Shown here: in pieces, positions 33,231 to 43,215 of the stretch | How the letters are laid out: the number at the start of each line of letters is the position of its first letter | Numbering within the stretch: the stretch's first letter is position 1 | Source: Manduca sexta | Lineage: Eukaryota; Arthropoda; Insecta; Lepidoptera; Sphingidae | Assembly: GCF_014839805.1 (NCBI RefSeq) | Contig: NC_051134.1 | Location: 5,921,170 to 5,985,169, forward strand | Direction: 5' to 3' | DNA: 64,000 nucleotides | Position numbers and translations under genes: made by a program | The notes under the pieces: model-generated | The model's input: only the letters and a program-made list of their open reading frames with translations | Database searches by the model: none | What the model was told of the DNA's origin: nothing

Positions 33231-33433
33231 CCCTGATTCTACATTTGTCAGATTTTGTGGAACGATTGCGTTTTGTTGGTGAAAGGGCAGGACGACGGAG
33301 GCATGCAAAATGATTAGACGTTTCTTTAGATATTGTGTCTTCTATTCTTTAAATAATTAATAATGTATCAAATACAAATGATAGCCTGTTGCTACACACA
33401 GGTAGCCTAGTTCTTAATTAGTGTAAGATTTCT

Positions 33434-33933
33434 NNNNNNNNNNNNNNNNNNNNNNNNNNNNNNNNNNNNNNNNNNNNNNNNNNNNNNNNNNNNNNNNNNN
33501 NNNNNNNNNNNNNNNNNNNNNNNNNNNNNNNNNNNNNNNNNNNNNNNNNNNNNNNNNNNNNNNNNNNNNNNNNNNNNNNNNNNNNNNNNNNNNNNNNNNN
33601 NNNNNNNNNNNNNNNNNNNNNNNNNNNNNNNNNNNNNNNNNNNNNNNNNNNNNNNNNNNNNNNNNNNNNNNNNNNNNNNNNNNNNNNNNNNNNNNNNNNN
33701 NNNNNNNNNNNNNNNNNNNNNNNNNNNNNNNNNNNNNNNNNNNNNNNNNNNNNNNNNNNNNNNNNNNNNNNNNNNNNNNNNNNNNNNNNNNNNNNNNNNN
33801 NNNNNNNNNNNNNNNNNNNNNNNNNNNNNNNNNNNNNNNNNNNNNNNNNNNNNNNNNNNNNNNNNNNNNNNNNNNNNNNNNNNNNNNNNNNNNNNNNNNN
33901 NNNNNNNNNNNNNNNNNNNNNNNNNNNNNNNNN
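33434..33933. other. Assembly gap, exactly 500 N
   Basis: A round-number run of N, so probably a scaffold gap of nominal, not measured, size. The open frame that crosses it is an artefact. The flank after it (ATGCTAAATTTCATATAAAT, CTGTTCAGTGG) reads like the inside of a dispersed repeat, which may be why assembly broke here. Confidence 0.99.
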
Positions 33934-34799
33934 TTTATCCGTATGCTAAATTTCATATAAATCTGTTCAGTGGTTAAATTACAAACATCCCAAACATTTT
34001 TACAAATTGCATTTATAATATTAAGTACCTAAGGTAAGATAAGAGGTAGGTAAGATAAGGCAAGAGCCTTACCACGGACGAAGATATTCGTCACGGCCGT
34101 AGCGTAAAGTTCGATTCCGCGTACAGTAAGTAGGGCAAAGCATCCAGCATTGTGATTCTATTGATATATTATTATATTTCGACACGCCGTCTAGACGATC
34201 ATTGCTACATTACACTACAATCATCTTTGCAAAATAATGTGTCAATAGTTTAGAGAGTTTGTTAGAGATAGAGTATTTTAATAATATAATAGCTTACATA
34301 TATGTCATATGTACTTATTTAGTAAATGATATTAGAATAGCGAATGTTTGTAAATTGTTTGAAATTAGAAGTTAACGCAGAAATCATGGATGGATGGATT
34401 TTGCTGAAGGGTATTCAGGTAGATCAAGTCCTGCTTTAATTAAGATACTTGTTATCAAGGGAAAATGCACACTAGCAGTTTTATTCTAAGCAAATCTTTC
34501 GAACGGGCAATATTAATTCCGTATTTCATTAGGTGATGAATCTTTACGAAACAATAAAAAAAATTAAAACACATCAGTTACCTGACAATTCTATTTAAGA
34601 ATAAGACACCGGGTTTCGATCTAATTTCTACGAACCAAGATGCAGTGAAATACGTAACTTCGTAGTTTAGGCTACGAGCATGACTGATTTTCATGAAGTC
34701 GGCCATAAACGCGGTCACAGATTCGAAGTCTGTACACATGTTAATGATCGGTAAATATTTGCTTTGGACTTGGGTATTTAGGTCGACGGATGCAGGTCT
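33934..34799. other. Mostly unrecognised; repeat-like edge at the gap
   Basis: The first 50 bases resemble the inner part of common lepidopteran repeats (AAATTTCATATAAATCTGTTCAGTGGTT pattern, given here only in outline). A B-box-like AGTTCGATTCCG lies near 34109 without a convincing A box. The rest shows nothing. Confidence 0.3.
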
Positions 34800-35050
34800 T
34801 AGATCGGTCTGGAAATCTTGTCTGTAGGCCTATATTCAGCAGTGGACTTCCTTTCTGAAGATGATCTAGTAGATCTAGTAGGTAGTTGTGCCAAATTTCG
34901 CAATTAATAACCATGAAACAGTTTATGACAAGATTTTTCGACAGTATCACTTTTACTGTTCCTTTTAGCTAAATTACGACCGTATTGAGTCCGTCTGGAA
35001 ATTTTAAGGAAGCCTGGTCAACAATGGACTTATTGATGATAAGCTAATAA
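34800..35050 (+). mobile_element. Two RTE-like LINE 3' tails
   Basis: TCTGGAAATCTTGTCTGTAG, GCCTATATTCAGCAGTGGAC, then GAAGATGATCT (34807-34868) has the GGAAAT-AGGCCT-CAGCAGTGGAC-TGATGATGA layout of RTE-type LINE ends widespread in Lepidoptera. A second diverged copy is at 34998-35045 (TCTGGAAATTTTAAGGAAGC, CAACAATGGACTTATTGATGA). No coding part remains in either. Confidence 0.6.
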
Positions 35051-35674
35051 TAAGATAAGATAATTAAAACAGCACTGCAGCAATTACTTACTGAATTGTT
35101 TAAAAAACTATGTAAGGTGTATGTTTTGTTGGCTGTTCAAATAAATAAATAAGTTGGGGACAAATAATGATTGAGACAGTTCTAACAGTTTTTTCTAGCC
35201 ATTAATCTGAGGTAAATATAAGTGTTATGAAATATATTTATTGCGATATATATAAATAATTTATTTACGTGTTACTGCTAAGTGTGTTTATGTAAGAGAA
35301 TAGGTACTAAGTCGGTGTTTAATGCGCGCCGCGAACCTCTTGTAACAAGATTGAGACGCTCGCTGAATAGAAAGCGCTCGGTCGCAGCCATAAGCTACGT
35401 CCCTTCGCAAATTATTTTCCCACCGTTTCTGCTATTTATTTTATGATTTTTAGGACAGTGGTACTTATAACGGTCGTTTACATGACGCTGTTTCTTTTGT
35501 ATTTTATAATTTGACCCGAAAATAGAAATTTAATAAATTTTTGATAACAATCATTAGTTTTGAAATGAATAACGGATATTTATGTTTTCATTTAACTTAA
35601 AACCTTTATCCTGCAACTAGCGCATTTTGCAGATGAGATTTTGTTCTTGAGTAGCGTCGAACTATATAGCTTTA
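35051..35674. other. No recognised feature
   Basis: AT-rich with a short GC-richer segment (ATGCGCGCCGCGAACC) near 35320-35400. Nothing assigned. Confidence 0.35.
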
Positions 35675-35948
35675 AGAGACAAGCAAATTGCCTGATGGTA
35701 AGATACGATCGCCTGTAAACCGTATCAACAGCATCCACAACTTTAGGATTCAGGGCGTTGCGTAGCACTTTACTGCGCTAATCACCCTGGCTTGTAAAAT
35801 GTCTAATAATTTATAGTAATTACACTGGATGCAATTTTATTCCTATCACAACACAATAGTGCACGCACTCTGCTCCCACATGTCGGTAAAATAGACATTG
35901 CGGTAGGACCTACCCTGCTGGAGCTTTACGCACGAGGCCACCAAAAAT
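35675..35948 (+). repeat. Repeat E relative, plus strand
   Basis: TTGCCTGATGGTAAGATACG, ATCGCCTGTAAACCGTATCA, TAGTAATTACACTGGATGCA, AACACAATAGTG and AATAGACATTGCGGTAGGAC follow the repeat E order but with many changes. It ends in an A-rich tail near 35945. Confidence 0.62.
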
Positions 35949-36173
35949 AAAAAAACTACAATATTTGTAATAAGAACTCATCTTCGTTACTATATTAAAT
36001 GTAAAGATAAATAAATATATAGCGAGCGAAGGTATATGTGATGTATTGCCGATGTTATCCATCAGTTCTTTGTTTAACGATTAAGGCTTTAAGGAAACGC
36101 CTGACCCGAATAACATGGGACATTATGAAAGCGCGCTTTCGTATTCACAAGGTGTAGGTACTGATTCTATAGT

Positions 36174-36235
36174 CCCGTTACGCTGTGACGTCATGTTTGC
36201 GAGTCTGCAAACGTTTTTGTAAGTTTACAAATATG
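36174..36235. promoter_or_regulatory. CRE with three forkhead-type sites
   Basis: TGACGTCA (36186-36193) is followed by TGTTTGCG, then TGCAAACG and AGTTTACAAATA within 45 bp. The latter three fit the forkhead core (TGTTTGC/GTAAACA in either orientation). A compact candidate regulatory element; function is inferred, and no promoter or gene is visible beside it. Confidence 0.35.
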
Positions 36236-37264
36236 TTCCGTCCCAACCAGTAAAGTACTTTATACAGGGCTTGTATTAAAACATGAGTGCTAACATTATT
36301 GCACTATTTACCGGCATCTCAATGTGTTTGCAATTCGACCTTCGCTTTCACATTCGGCCTTGAAGAACAACTCTGGCTCCGAGTTATTCAGTGTAGGCAA
36401 CAAGACTAGCAAATCTCTGACCTTAGTGTTACCAATGGTCCAGTGTACTTCGATGTGGATCATAAGGTTCGATTCTCGGGTAGAGCGAATAATCGAAATA
36501 TACATGCGAGTTGCCAATTTATAAAAGGTGATACATCGATTCAAATCATGAAGGTCGTCGACATCGGTTTATTAAATAGTGTTAAAATTATTATTAAAAT
36601 GTAATTTTGCGTGCTTAATGAAATAATTACAATAATCGGTTAAAACAAGTGTTTACAACGCAATTTATATAAACAAACACGTTTACTTTAGTTTTAATAT
36701 TGTAAATCCGGGAATTAATTGTATTTAATGGAGGTAAATCTAATTAAGCATTTTCAGATCGCAAAAATGACTTTATATATGTATTATTGTTTCTTCATAA
36801 CAAAAAGTAGGAAAATAAGCGGGTAGGTCGCGTGATTTCCTTGCCTTTAAACAGAATTAAGAACCTGATAATGAGGGATGGGTGGGGCTTGTCGGGTCAA
36901 TTATTGGGCGCAAACAATTGTCTGAAAATAATGACAAAAGTAAATATGCCCCTTAATTTCCGTTTCCTGAGAGATAGGGTTACTACCCCGTTCAAGCTAG
37001 CCCAATCAAGACTCTTTGCGTCTTTATGGGGCAATTATTATAACAAACAGCTAATGTAGATAAAACCATATTATTAACATTTATTTAGAGCACAGGTTAG
37101 AGTGTGACTTTTATATTTGGTCGGCTTATACATTTACGTGACGAATAAAATTTACTACGAACTTGTAAAAAAAGCCTTAACACTGGCAATAAACATTTTC
37201 ATTCTAATTTTCATTCTTGAAATACTATTATTATCCACTTAGTCCGCAAGTTCGCGTAAACGTT
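36236..37264. other. No recognised feature
   Basis: AT-rich; overlapping plus and minus frames at 36308-36544 cancel each other as evidence. A GTCGGGTCAATTATTGG piece near 36890 weakly resembles the Heli-B end. Confidence 0.35.
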
Positions 37265-38037
37265 AATAGATGGCGCTGTAACAAAACTGCATCGCGGTTT
37301 GGTTTACATGATGCGATTAATAGTAATCCCGGGTCAAAATTGGTTACGATATGATTTCGCTACCATTAGGTTCTAGAGATACATAAAATCAATTTTTGTG
37401 ATTACCGAGCGATAAGCCATGTATACATATTTTTGTTTTCTATTAGCGTAAACGATTGCACTAGAACTTAATTGAGATTGAGTTTTGATGGAGGCGCTAC
37501 GAAAAAAACATAATGAATGAAATAGATCAATCGCCATCGGAAAATAGGGTCACCTTTATCACATCATGAGACGGAATATACGAAAAGTGGATCCACAAGT
37601 TACCCTTCAGGGACTAAAAACGCGCGCACGATTATGTGTGTGCTGCGCTCCGAGTTCAAGTCATCAAATCATCAAAAGCCTCTATAGTTATGTTAATCCA
37701 GAACATGGTCTTTCTACCAATAGTCAATTAATAGAAACAGTGGTTTCTGCCCTTACGTCTAACATAACTTCGGTATAAAAAATCTCCCAACAGTATTTTT
37801 TTTAAGAAAAATATATTTTTATTCTATTTATTTTCCCGACTAAAAACACACTCTCAGTTACTCCGAGTAGAAGAATCAAAGAATATAAAACATAACTAAA
37901 ATTCTGATGGTAAGTAGGTCGCCAGATCCGTACCTTGATATAATATAATTTTAAAATGTTACATCTAAATTCGGGTATATATGCCTCACATAATGTAACT
38001 ATACTACGATTTAATTTCCTTACAGCGCCATCTACCG
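37265..38037. repeat. Possible element bounded by inverted GATGGCGCTGTAA motifs
   Basis: TAGATGGCGCTGTAA near 37269-37283 and its reverse complement TTACAGCGCCATCTA near 38023-38037 are perfect inverted 15-mers about 750 bp apart. The AGATGGCGCTG motif is common in lepidopteran repeats, so they could be termini of one element or two independent repeat fragments. No transposase frame lies between them. Confidence 0.35.
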
Positions 38038-38514
38038 ACAAACTTACAAACTTCATGTTTGCTCAAGAATGTTTCATTAAAAAGTGAGTACTTCACGTCA
38101 TATTACCATCTATGATAAATCAGTGCGTGTGGTCCCACAGGAGAGATCGAATGACGTTTCATATTCCGTGAATATGTTACATTCGACTCAATTTGCTAGC
38201 GTGTATGGTACATTTTTTATGTTTATTTCCAATCGACGCAGAATCGTATGAGTAATGAAATCGTATACTTTCTTCGTGAGGACAAGTAATAGAGCGAGAC
38301 TCTACAGGCTGCGATTCGATTTCGCATCTAAGCAAAATTCCAAGTTGAAGTAACAAACAATTCGGACCAGTATAGGCGTAGCGATTGCCAAAAATACAAG
38401 AGTCGTAGATGTATTGGATCTTAAAGACTATACAGCCATAGCTCTCTTTGATATTAGAAATTCATGCGCCAAAAACGAACATGATACGTTTTTCATACGG
38501 ACTCGGCACCACAC

Positions 38515-38582
38515 TGCACCTAATTGTAAGTGGGGTAAGATCCAGGTAGAACGCCGACTGTCAAGAGATTATTCGCCAGGCA
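38515..38582 (-). repeat. Repeat D fragment, minus strand
   Basis: CCTAATTGTAAGTGGGGTAA, AGGTAGAACGCCGACTGTCA and AGAGATTATTCGCC follow the reverse of the family end. The remainder is cut off by the Helitron-like element starting at 38595. Confidence 0.55.
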
Positions 38583-38620
38583 ACACTATTTAAATCTATA
38601 CTATTATATAAAGCTGAAGA

Positions 38621-38649
38621 GTTTGTTTGTTTGTTTGTTTGTTTGTTTG
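38621..38649 (+). repeat. (GTTT)7 microsatellite inside Heli-A
   Basis: Seven GTTT units. The sister copies at 51457 and 54159 have only two (GTTTGTTTGAATGCGC), so the tract expanded in this copy. Confidence 0.92.
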
Positions 38650-38655
38650 AACGCG

Positions 38656-39515
38656 CTAATCTCAGGAACTACCGGTCCTAACCGAAAAATTCTTTTTACG
38701 TTGGATAGCCCTTTGTTCGTGGAGTGCTATAGGCTATATATCATCACGCTATACCCAATAGGAGCGGGGCAGCAATGGCTAATCTCAGGAACTACCGGTC
38801 CAAACTGAAAAATTCTTTTTGCGTTGGATAGCCCTTTGTTCGTGGAGTGCTATAGGCTATATATCATCACGCTATACCCAATAGGAGCGGGGCAGCAATG
38901 GCTAATCTCAGGAACTACCGGTCCAAACTGAAAAATTCTTTTTGCGTTGGATAGCCCTTTGTTCGTGGAGTGCTATAGGCTATATATCATCACGCTATAC
39001 CCAATAGGAGCGGGGCAGTAATGGCTAATCTCAGGAACTACCGGTCCAAACTGAAAAATTCTTTTTGCGTTGGATAGCCCTTTGTTTGTGGAGTGCTATA
39101 GGCTATATATCATCACGCTATACCCAATAGGAGCAGGGCAGTAATGGCTAATCTCAGGAACTACCGGTCCAAACTGAAAAATTCTTTTGCGTTGGATAGC
39201 CCTTTGTTCGTGGAGAGCTATAGGCTATATATCATCACGCTATATTCAATAGGAGCGGAGCAGTAATGGCTAATCTCAGGAACTACCGATTCGAACTGAA
39301 AAAATATTTTTGTGTTGAATAGTCCTTTGTTTGTGGAGTGCTCAAAGTTATATATCATCACGCTATGACCAATAGGAGCGGATCAGTAATGGCTAATCTC
39401 AGGAACTACCAGTTTGAACTAAAAAAATCGTTTTGTGTTGGATAGCCCTTTATTTGTGGGGTGCTATAGGCTGTATATCATCACGCTATATACCAATAGG
39501 AGCGGAGCAGTAATG
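38656..39515 (+). repeat. Minisatellite: seven tandem copies of a 123-bp unit
   Basis: Units begin CTAATCTCAGGAACTACC at 38656, 38779, 38902, 39025, 39148, 39270 and 39393. The spacing is 123 bp except one of 122 (a lost T). Units 1-4 are nearly identical; units 6 and 7 are the most diverged. Each contains GATAGCCCTTTGTTCGTGGA, GCTATATATCATCACGCTAT and CAATAGGAGCGG. The array has no spacers, so it is not CRISPR. Confidence 0.95.
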
Positions 39516-40213
39516 AAATATGTTGCAAATACGGGGACAATTTATTAGTTTTGAGAGATTCCGTTGCGTGCGCTGCGTAAACGGTTAAAGTTATGCAACA
39601 ATGATGTATGACGGGATTGTTCCTCTTAAAAAGTTATACAAAAATTTATTATAAAACAAAAGTCCCCCGCTACATCTGTCTGCCTGAACGTGTTAAACTC
39701 AAAAACTACCCAACGTATTAAGATGAACTTTGGTATGGAGACAGTTTGAAACCCTGGGAAGAACATAGGCTCCCGGGAAACTACTACTTTTATAATGGAA
39801 AACTTTAGCCTGAAAAACTTTATAACGCGGGCGGAGCCGCGAGCAAAAGCTAGTAAAACTATAATATACAGGGTCATTTAGAAATCGCGTTACTAAAGGA
39901 AACTACATACTTATCTACATGGAAATAACACTTTACAATAAGTTACTCGAGTTTTAGATGTAAAATAAAAAATTGCAAGTTTCGAACAAAATAAATATTA
40001 ATAAAAAGTAATTTTAATTTTACGCGCTCTAATGCCTCTACTACGACTTTAAGAGAATTCGTAAAAAAAACTCTAAAAACATCATACTTTCAGCCAGAAA
40101 TTCACCCACGCACACTCTATATTCGATAAAAAATCAGAAAACTAAAAGCAGGATTTTTCGTGAAAATTTTAGTTAATAATGGATGATTCTTGGCACAATG
40201 TCAGCAAAGGTGA

Positions 40214-40257
40214 AGATGAGTAGATACTCATCTAACCAGATGAGTATCTACTCATCT
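40214..40257. repeat. Perfect 20-bp inverted repeat with a 4-nt loop
   Basis: The arms 40214-40233 and 40238-40257 (core GAGTAGATACTC / GAGTATCTACTC) are exact complements around AACC. A partial third copy of the arm (CCAGATGAGTATATACT) follows at 40271-40288. Confidence 0.93.
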
Positions 40258-40283
40258 GGTTGAGTACTCACCAGATGAGTATA

Positions 40284-40315
40284 TACTAAATAAAACCAGA
40301 TGGTTTTATTTAGTA
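40284..40315. repeat. Perfect 15-bp inverted repeat with a 2-nt loop
   Basis: TACTAAATAAAACCA (40284-40298) and TGGTTTTATTTAGTA (40301-40315) are exact complements around GA. The right arm is the native inner edge of the MITE end; the left arm appears to be a duplicated inverted copy of it. Confidence 0.93.
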
Positions 40316-40570
40316 ATGCAATGTCAAAATGACCCTGTATAGTGTATATGTGGATTTTTATTTTGCAGTCAGTATTAACCAATGGTCACCATTTGTATTT
40401 AATGCGTTGTAAATCCATACATATCGCTGCAAAGTGACAGTTGCGGACAGAGATCACGTTTTGGGGATGAACGCCGGACCTGTGGAACTGGAAACTTACA
40501 CAGGCGGCCGTGTTCAAACACTTCTGTATGCAAACAGATAATTAATGCTTTTAATCCTTTATACTTCGTC

Positions 40571-40795
40571 ATTACATATAATAAAATTGGGACAGGCCGA
40601 TGTATACATTATAGTCTGTATGTTTGTTTACTAATCACGCAGAAACTACTCCATGGAATTGAATACAGTAATTATTGATGTATAGATACAGGTGTAACTT
40701 AAACTATAGACTCAATTTTCTCCCGGAAAAATATAAAGCGGGACTTTTATCCCGGAAAATCTTTCACGCGGGCGGAGTTGCAAGTAAAAGGCAGA
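40571..40795 (+). mobile_element. Heli-A copy, degraded 3' end
   Basis: GTCTGTATGTTTGTTTACTA, CGCAGAAACTACTCC, TTTTCTCCCGGAAAAATATA, AAGCGGGACTTTTATCCC and TTTCACGCGGGCGGAG align with the simple form. The final CTAG is lost (GTAAAAGGCAG). Confidence 0.62.
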
Positions 40796-40889
40796 CTCTA
40801 ATAACTTCATCAATTATAATTTGCACATATCCCATTGAAATAAAGCTACTTCACTGCTAGATATTTTCGCGATTTTCAGCATACTGCAA

Positions 40890-41010
40890 AGCCAAGGCTG
40901 CAGTCTTCGATGTTCGAAACGACGGGCAAAAATAAAAAGAAATCGCGGAATAATCTATAAGTAATTTTATTTCATTCATTCGCGTAAACATAAGAAATCA
41001 TTATTAAAAA
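40890..41010. mobile_element. FB-1 right arm
   Basis: GCAGTCTTCGATGTTCGAAA, CGACGGGCAAAAATAAAAAG, AATCGCGGAATAATCTATAA, TTCGCGTAAACATAAGAAAT. A single arm only. Confidence 0.68.
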
Positions 41011-42378
41011 AAATCTGTTTTTTATGCGACAGTAACAAATATTTCAGCCTGCCCTACCGGAAGTGCACCGGCTGCTACAAAACTTGAATCGTTGGAACAA
41101 CCTCGTGTAGTTAACTGTTCACTCTATTTCATTACCTCTGAAAACGGTGCCACCAGCAAAATAGCGCCTAGACCATATTTTTAGAAGCATTCTATTCAAA
41201 ATTTATAATACATAAAAACAAACATATTTCTACAATATATTATCTTTACATTGGTTGTTTAAAATAATGTGGATATTGTTTCATTTTTAAGAAAATGCTA
41301 CTAAAATTGTTGATGTCTTACATCGCATTTTAATTTGCTCCCAACATTATTAGCTAAACAATTGAATAGCGATGTTTTGCACATTCCCGCCCTAAACATA
41401 TATGCCGAAAAAATGTCCTTAAGACTGCGTCGATTCTAAAAACAGCTGAAGGGAATATGAAATATCCAATTTCTCCCACGAGATTTGATCTGACTCAAGG
41501 ATTTGAGGGTCTGACTCAAGGGTCAAAGACCCTCCCTGATTTATTATAGATCATTAAAAACTGATACAGAAATGCTGTATATATAGGTATAGTATTATGT
41601 GTATCTGTAGCATGATTGGGTCGACCCCACCGGGCTAACACCTAAAGGATTTGATCCAAGATTGCTGGAGGAGTAGAAAAAACAATAACACCAGTTTAAG
41701 GAATCAAGAAATATGTGTTACGTCACGGCGCCGGACGTGAGATTTAGGACAATACCTCGGGGAAATCATAGCCTACGTGAGGACAGGATCGGACTGACGT
41801 CGGACTGATGACTATTACAACGAATTTCATGAAAATAAGGATTTTGACTGTAATAACTACTTCTGTTGATTTGGCGTATTGAAGATCGATGCTCCATTCC
41901 GATTTCAAGAAACTAAAATTTATAGTTGCCGATAACATTTGCTTCGTCCAGATTGCAGCTGACATGACGATAGACATGTCAAGTAACGGATTAGTTGCGC
42001 GATGTGTAGATGCACTAATGACCGCTTTACCCTAAATAGAATAAAGTAGATTAAACACAGTCTAAAACCAACCGCTGCAAACATGAAAGTGCCCGCTACC
42101 TTACAGCACGCGGCCGAAGGTCGGATTTCCATCAATTAGCGCGAAATCAAGACGCTCTCCTAAATTTACAAGGTCGGCTCCGCACTCCGCACTCGGCACT
42201 CTGTAAACGAGTGTCGGACTGAAGCCGCGACCTCGCGCAGGATTGCTTTCCTTTGGCTTTAGGTTTGTGATGCAGTTAATGCTATGCGAACAGTTGATCA
42301 AAGCTGTATTGCTACATCGCGGGCAGTTACCGAAAACTTGCATCTATTAGGATTTTTTTATTAACGATATTAAGAAAA
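41011..42378. other. Mixed stretch without recognised content
   Basis: Minus-strand open frames at 41744-42343 overlap in different frames and show no domain; no shared repeat was seen. Confidence 0.4.
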
Positions 42379-42592
42379 TTGCTTTTGCTCACGGCTGCGC
42401 CTGTATGAAAGATTAGCCAGGATAAATGTCTCACTATATATTCGCGGGATAAAAAGTATCCTATGCCCTACCCGGGGTCTCAAACTAACTCCATCCCAAG
42501 TGTTATCGAAATCCATTGAATAGTTTTTGAGTTTATTGCGTTCAAACATATAAACGGGACGAGGGGCTTCGTTTTATAAATATAAGTATTTG
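42379..42592 (-). mobile_element. Heli-A 3' module, minus strand
   Basis: On minus: TTTATAAAACGAAGCCCCTC, AACTCAAAAACTATTCAATG, GTTTGAGACCCCGGGTAG, GCAGCCGTGAGCAAAAGC. The terminal CTAG is changed. Confidence 0.65.
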
Positions 42593-43049
42593 GAAACCAA
42601 ATAATTGCTCATTTGATACTCCTATTATGACAATTCTTATTGTATCCATTATGCCTTACGCAGGTAACATTCATACATTTTATATTATACTTGTGTCGAA
42701 TAATTACACTGGCCGTACTATCTTTTAAACCGAAACACGCTTCACACTGCTCGGTGGTAGATACTGTACGCATAATATAACAGACCTACCGTATGGCGAA
42801 TAAGTATATTCGTGAAAGATAATTTGCACTCTAGAAACATAAATGTTTAGAGCAGCTCTATTACTAGTATTTATGTTATTAATTAACCAATTATTATTAA
42901 TGTCAGATGATTACAGGCCTCCGAGACTCAAAACTAGTGCAGGCCAAGGTTCAGTCTTAAGACTGATATACGTATGATATATATTGTCACAGAGTCTACG
43001 AATAGAAAGTATGTTTAATATCGCAAATTAAAAATTAGTTCTAAATTTG
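42593..43049. other. No recognised feature
   Basis: AT-rich; nothing supported. Confidence 0.35.
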
Positions 43050-43215
43050 TTAATGACTTTGAAATAAAATTATTTTCGTGGTCTTTATATTATGATTTTT
43101 TCCTGATGTTTTGAAGACTTTGCAGCCTTCATGACCACGAAAACCGCGAAAAAAAACGGGATATAGTATTATGTCAATGTCTAACATTCGCGTAAACAAG
43201 AAATCATTAGTTAAT
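43050..43215. mobile_element. FB-1 fold-back element, compact diverged copy
   Basis: The left arm (GAAATAAAATTATTTTCGTG, CTTTATATTATGATTTTTTC, TTTTGAAGACTTTGCAGCC, TTCATGACCACGAAAACCGC) is followed by a right-arm end (ATGTCTAACATTCGCGTAAA, CAAGAAATCATTA). The centre is lost. Confidence 0.7.

Larger units (their letters stand above)
38595..39853 (+). mobile_element. Heli-A composite Helitron-like element with internal minisatellite
   Basis: Starts A|TCTATACTATTATATAAAG and ends GCAAAAGCTAG|T, with a GC hairpin (GCGG-AG-CCGC at 39831-39840) just before the end, as Helitrons have. It is built from a 5' module ending near 39636 and a 3' module (TTATTATAAAACAAAAGTCC onward) that equals the simple Heli-A form. 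The minus-strand copy 50959-51457 has the same two modules in the same order but is 499 bp long. This copy is 1259 bp; six extra 123-bp units and about 20 bp of (GTTT) explain the difference. No proteins are encoded. Confidence 0.78.
39867..40339. mobile_element. Mariner-like MITE with TA target duplication
   Basis: The left end TACAGGGTCATTTAGAAATC and right end (complement of TACAGGGTCATTTTGACATT) are inverted repeats of about 31 bp, both running to the motif TTACTAAA. TA flanks each side (39865-39866, 40340-40341), as Tc1/mariner-type elements leave. It is 473 bp with no transposase. The right side contains nested perfect hairpins absent from the other copy at 52916-53273. Confidence 0.8.

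Noticed and set aside
33414..33956. 180-codon minus-strand open frame
   Set aside because: It crosses the 500-N gap; almost all residues are undetermined.
36880..36905. Possible Heli-B 3' end (GTCGGGTCAATTATTGG)
   Set aside because: CTAG is absent and no upstream body matches the family.
38656..39515. CRISPR-like array
   Set aside because: The 123-bp units are directly tandem with no unique spacers, inside a eukaryotic transposon.
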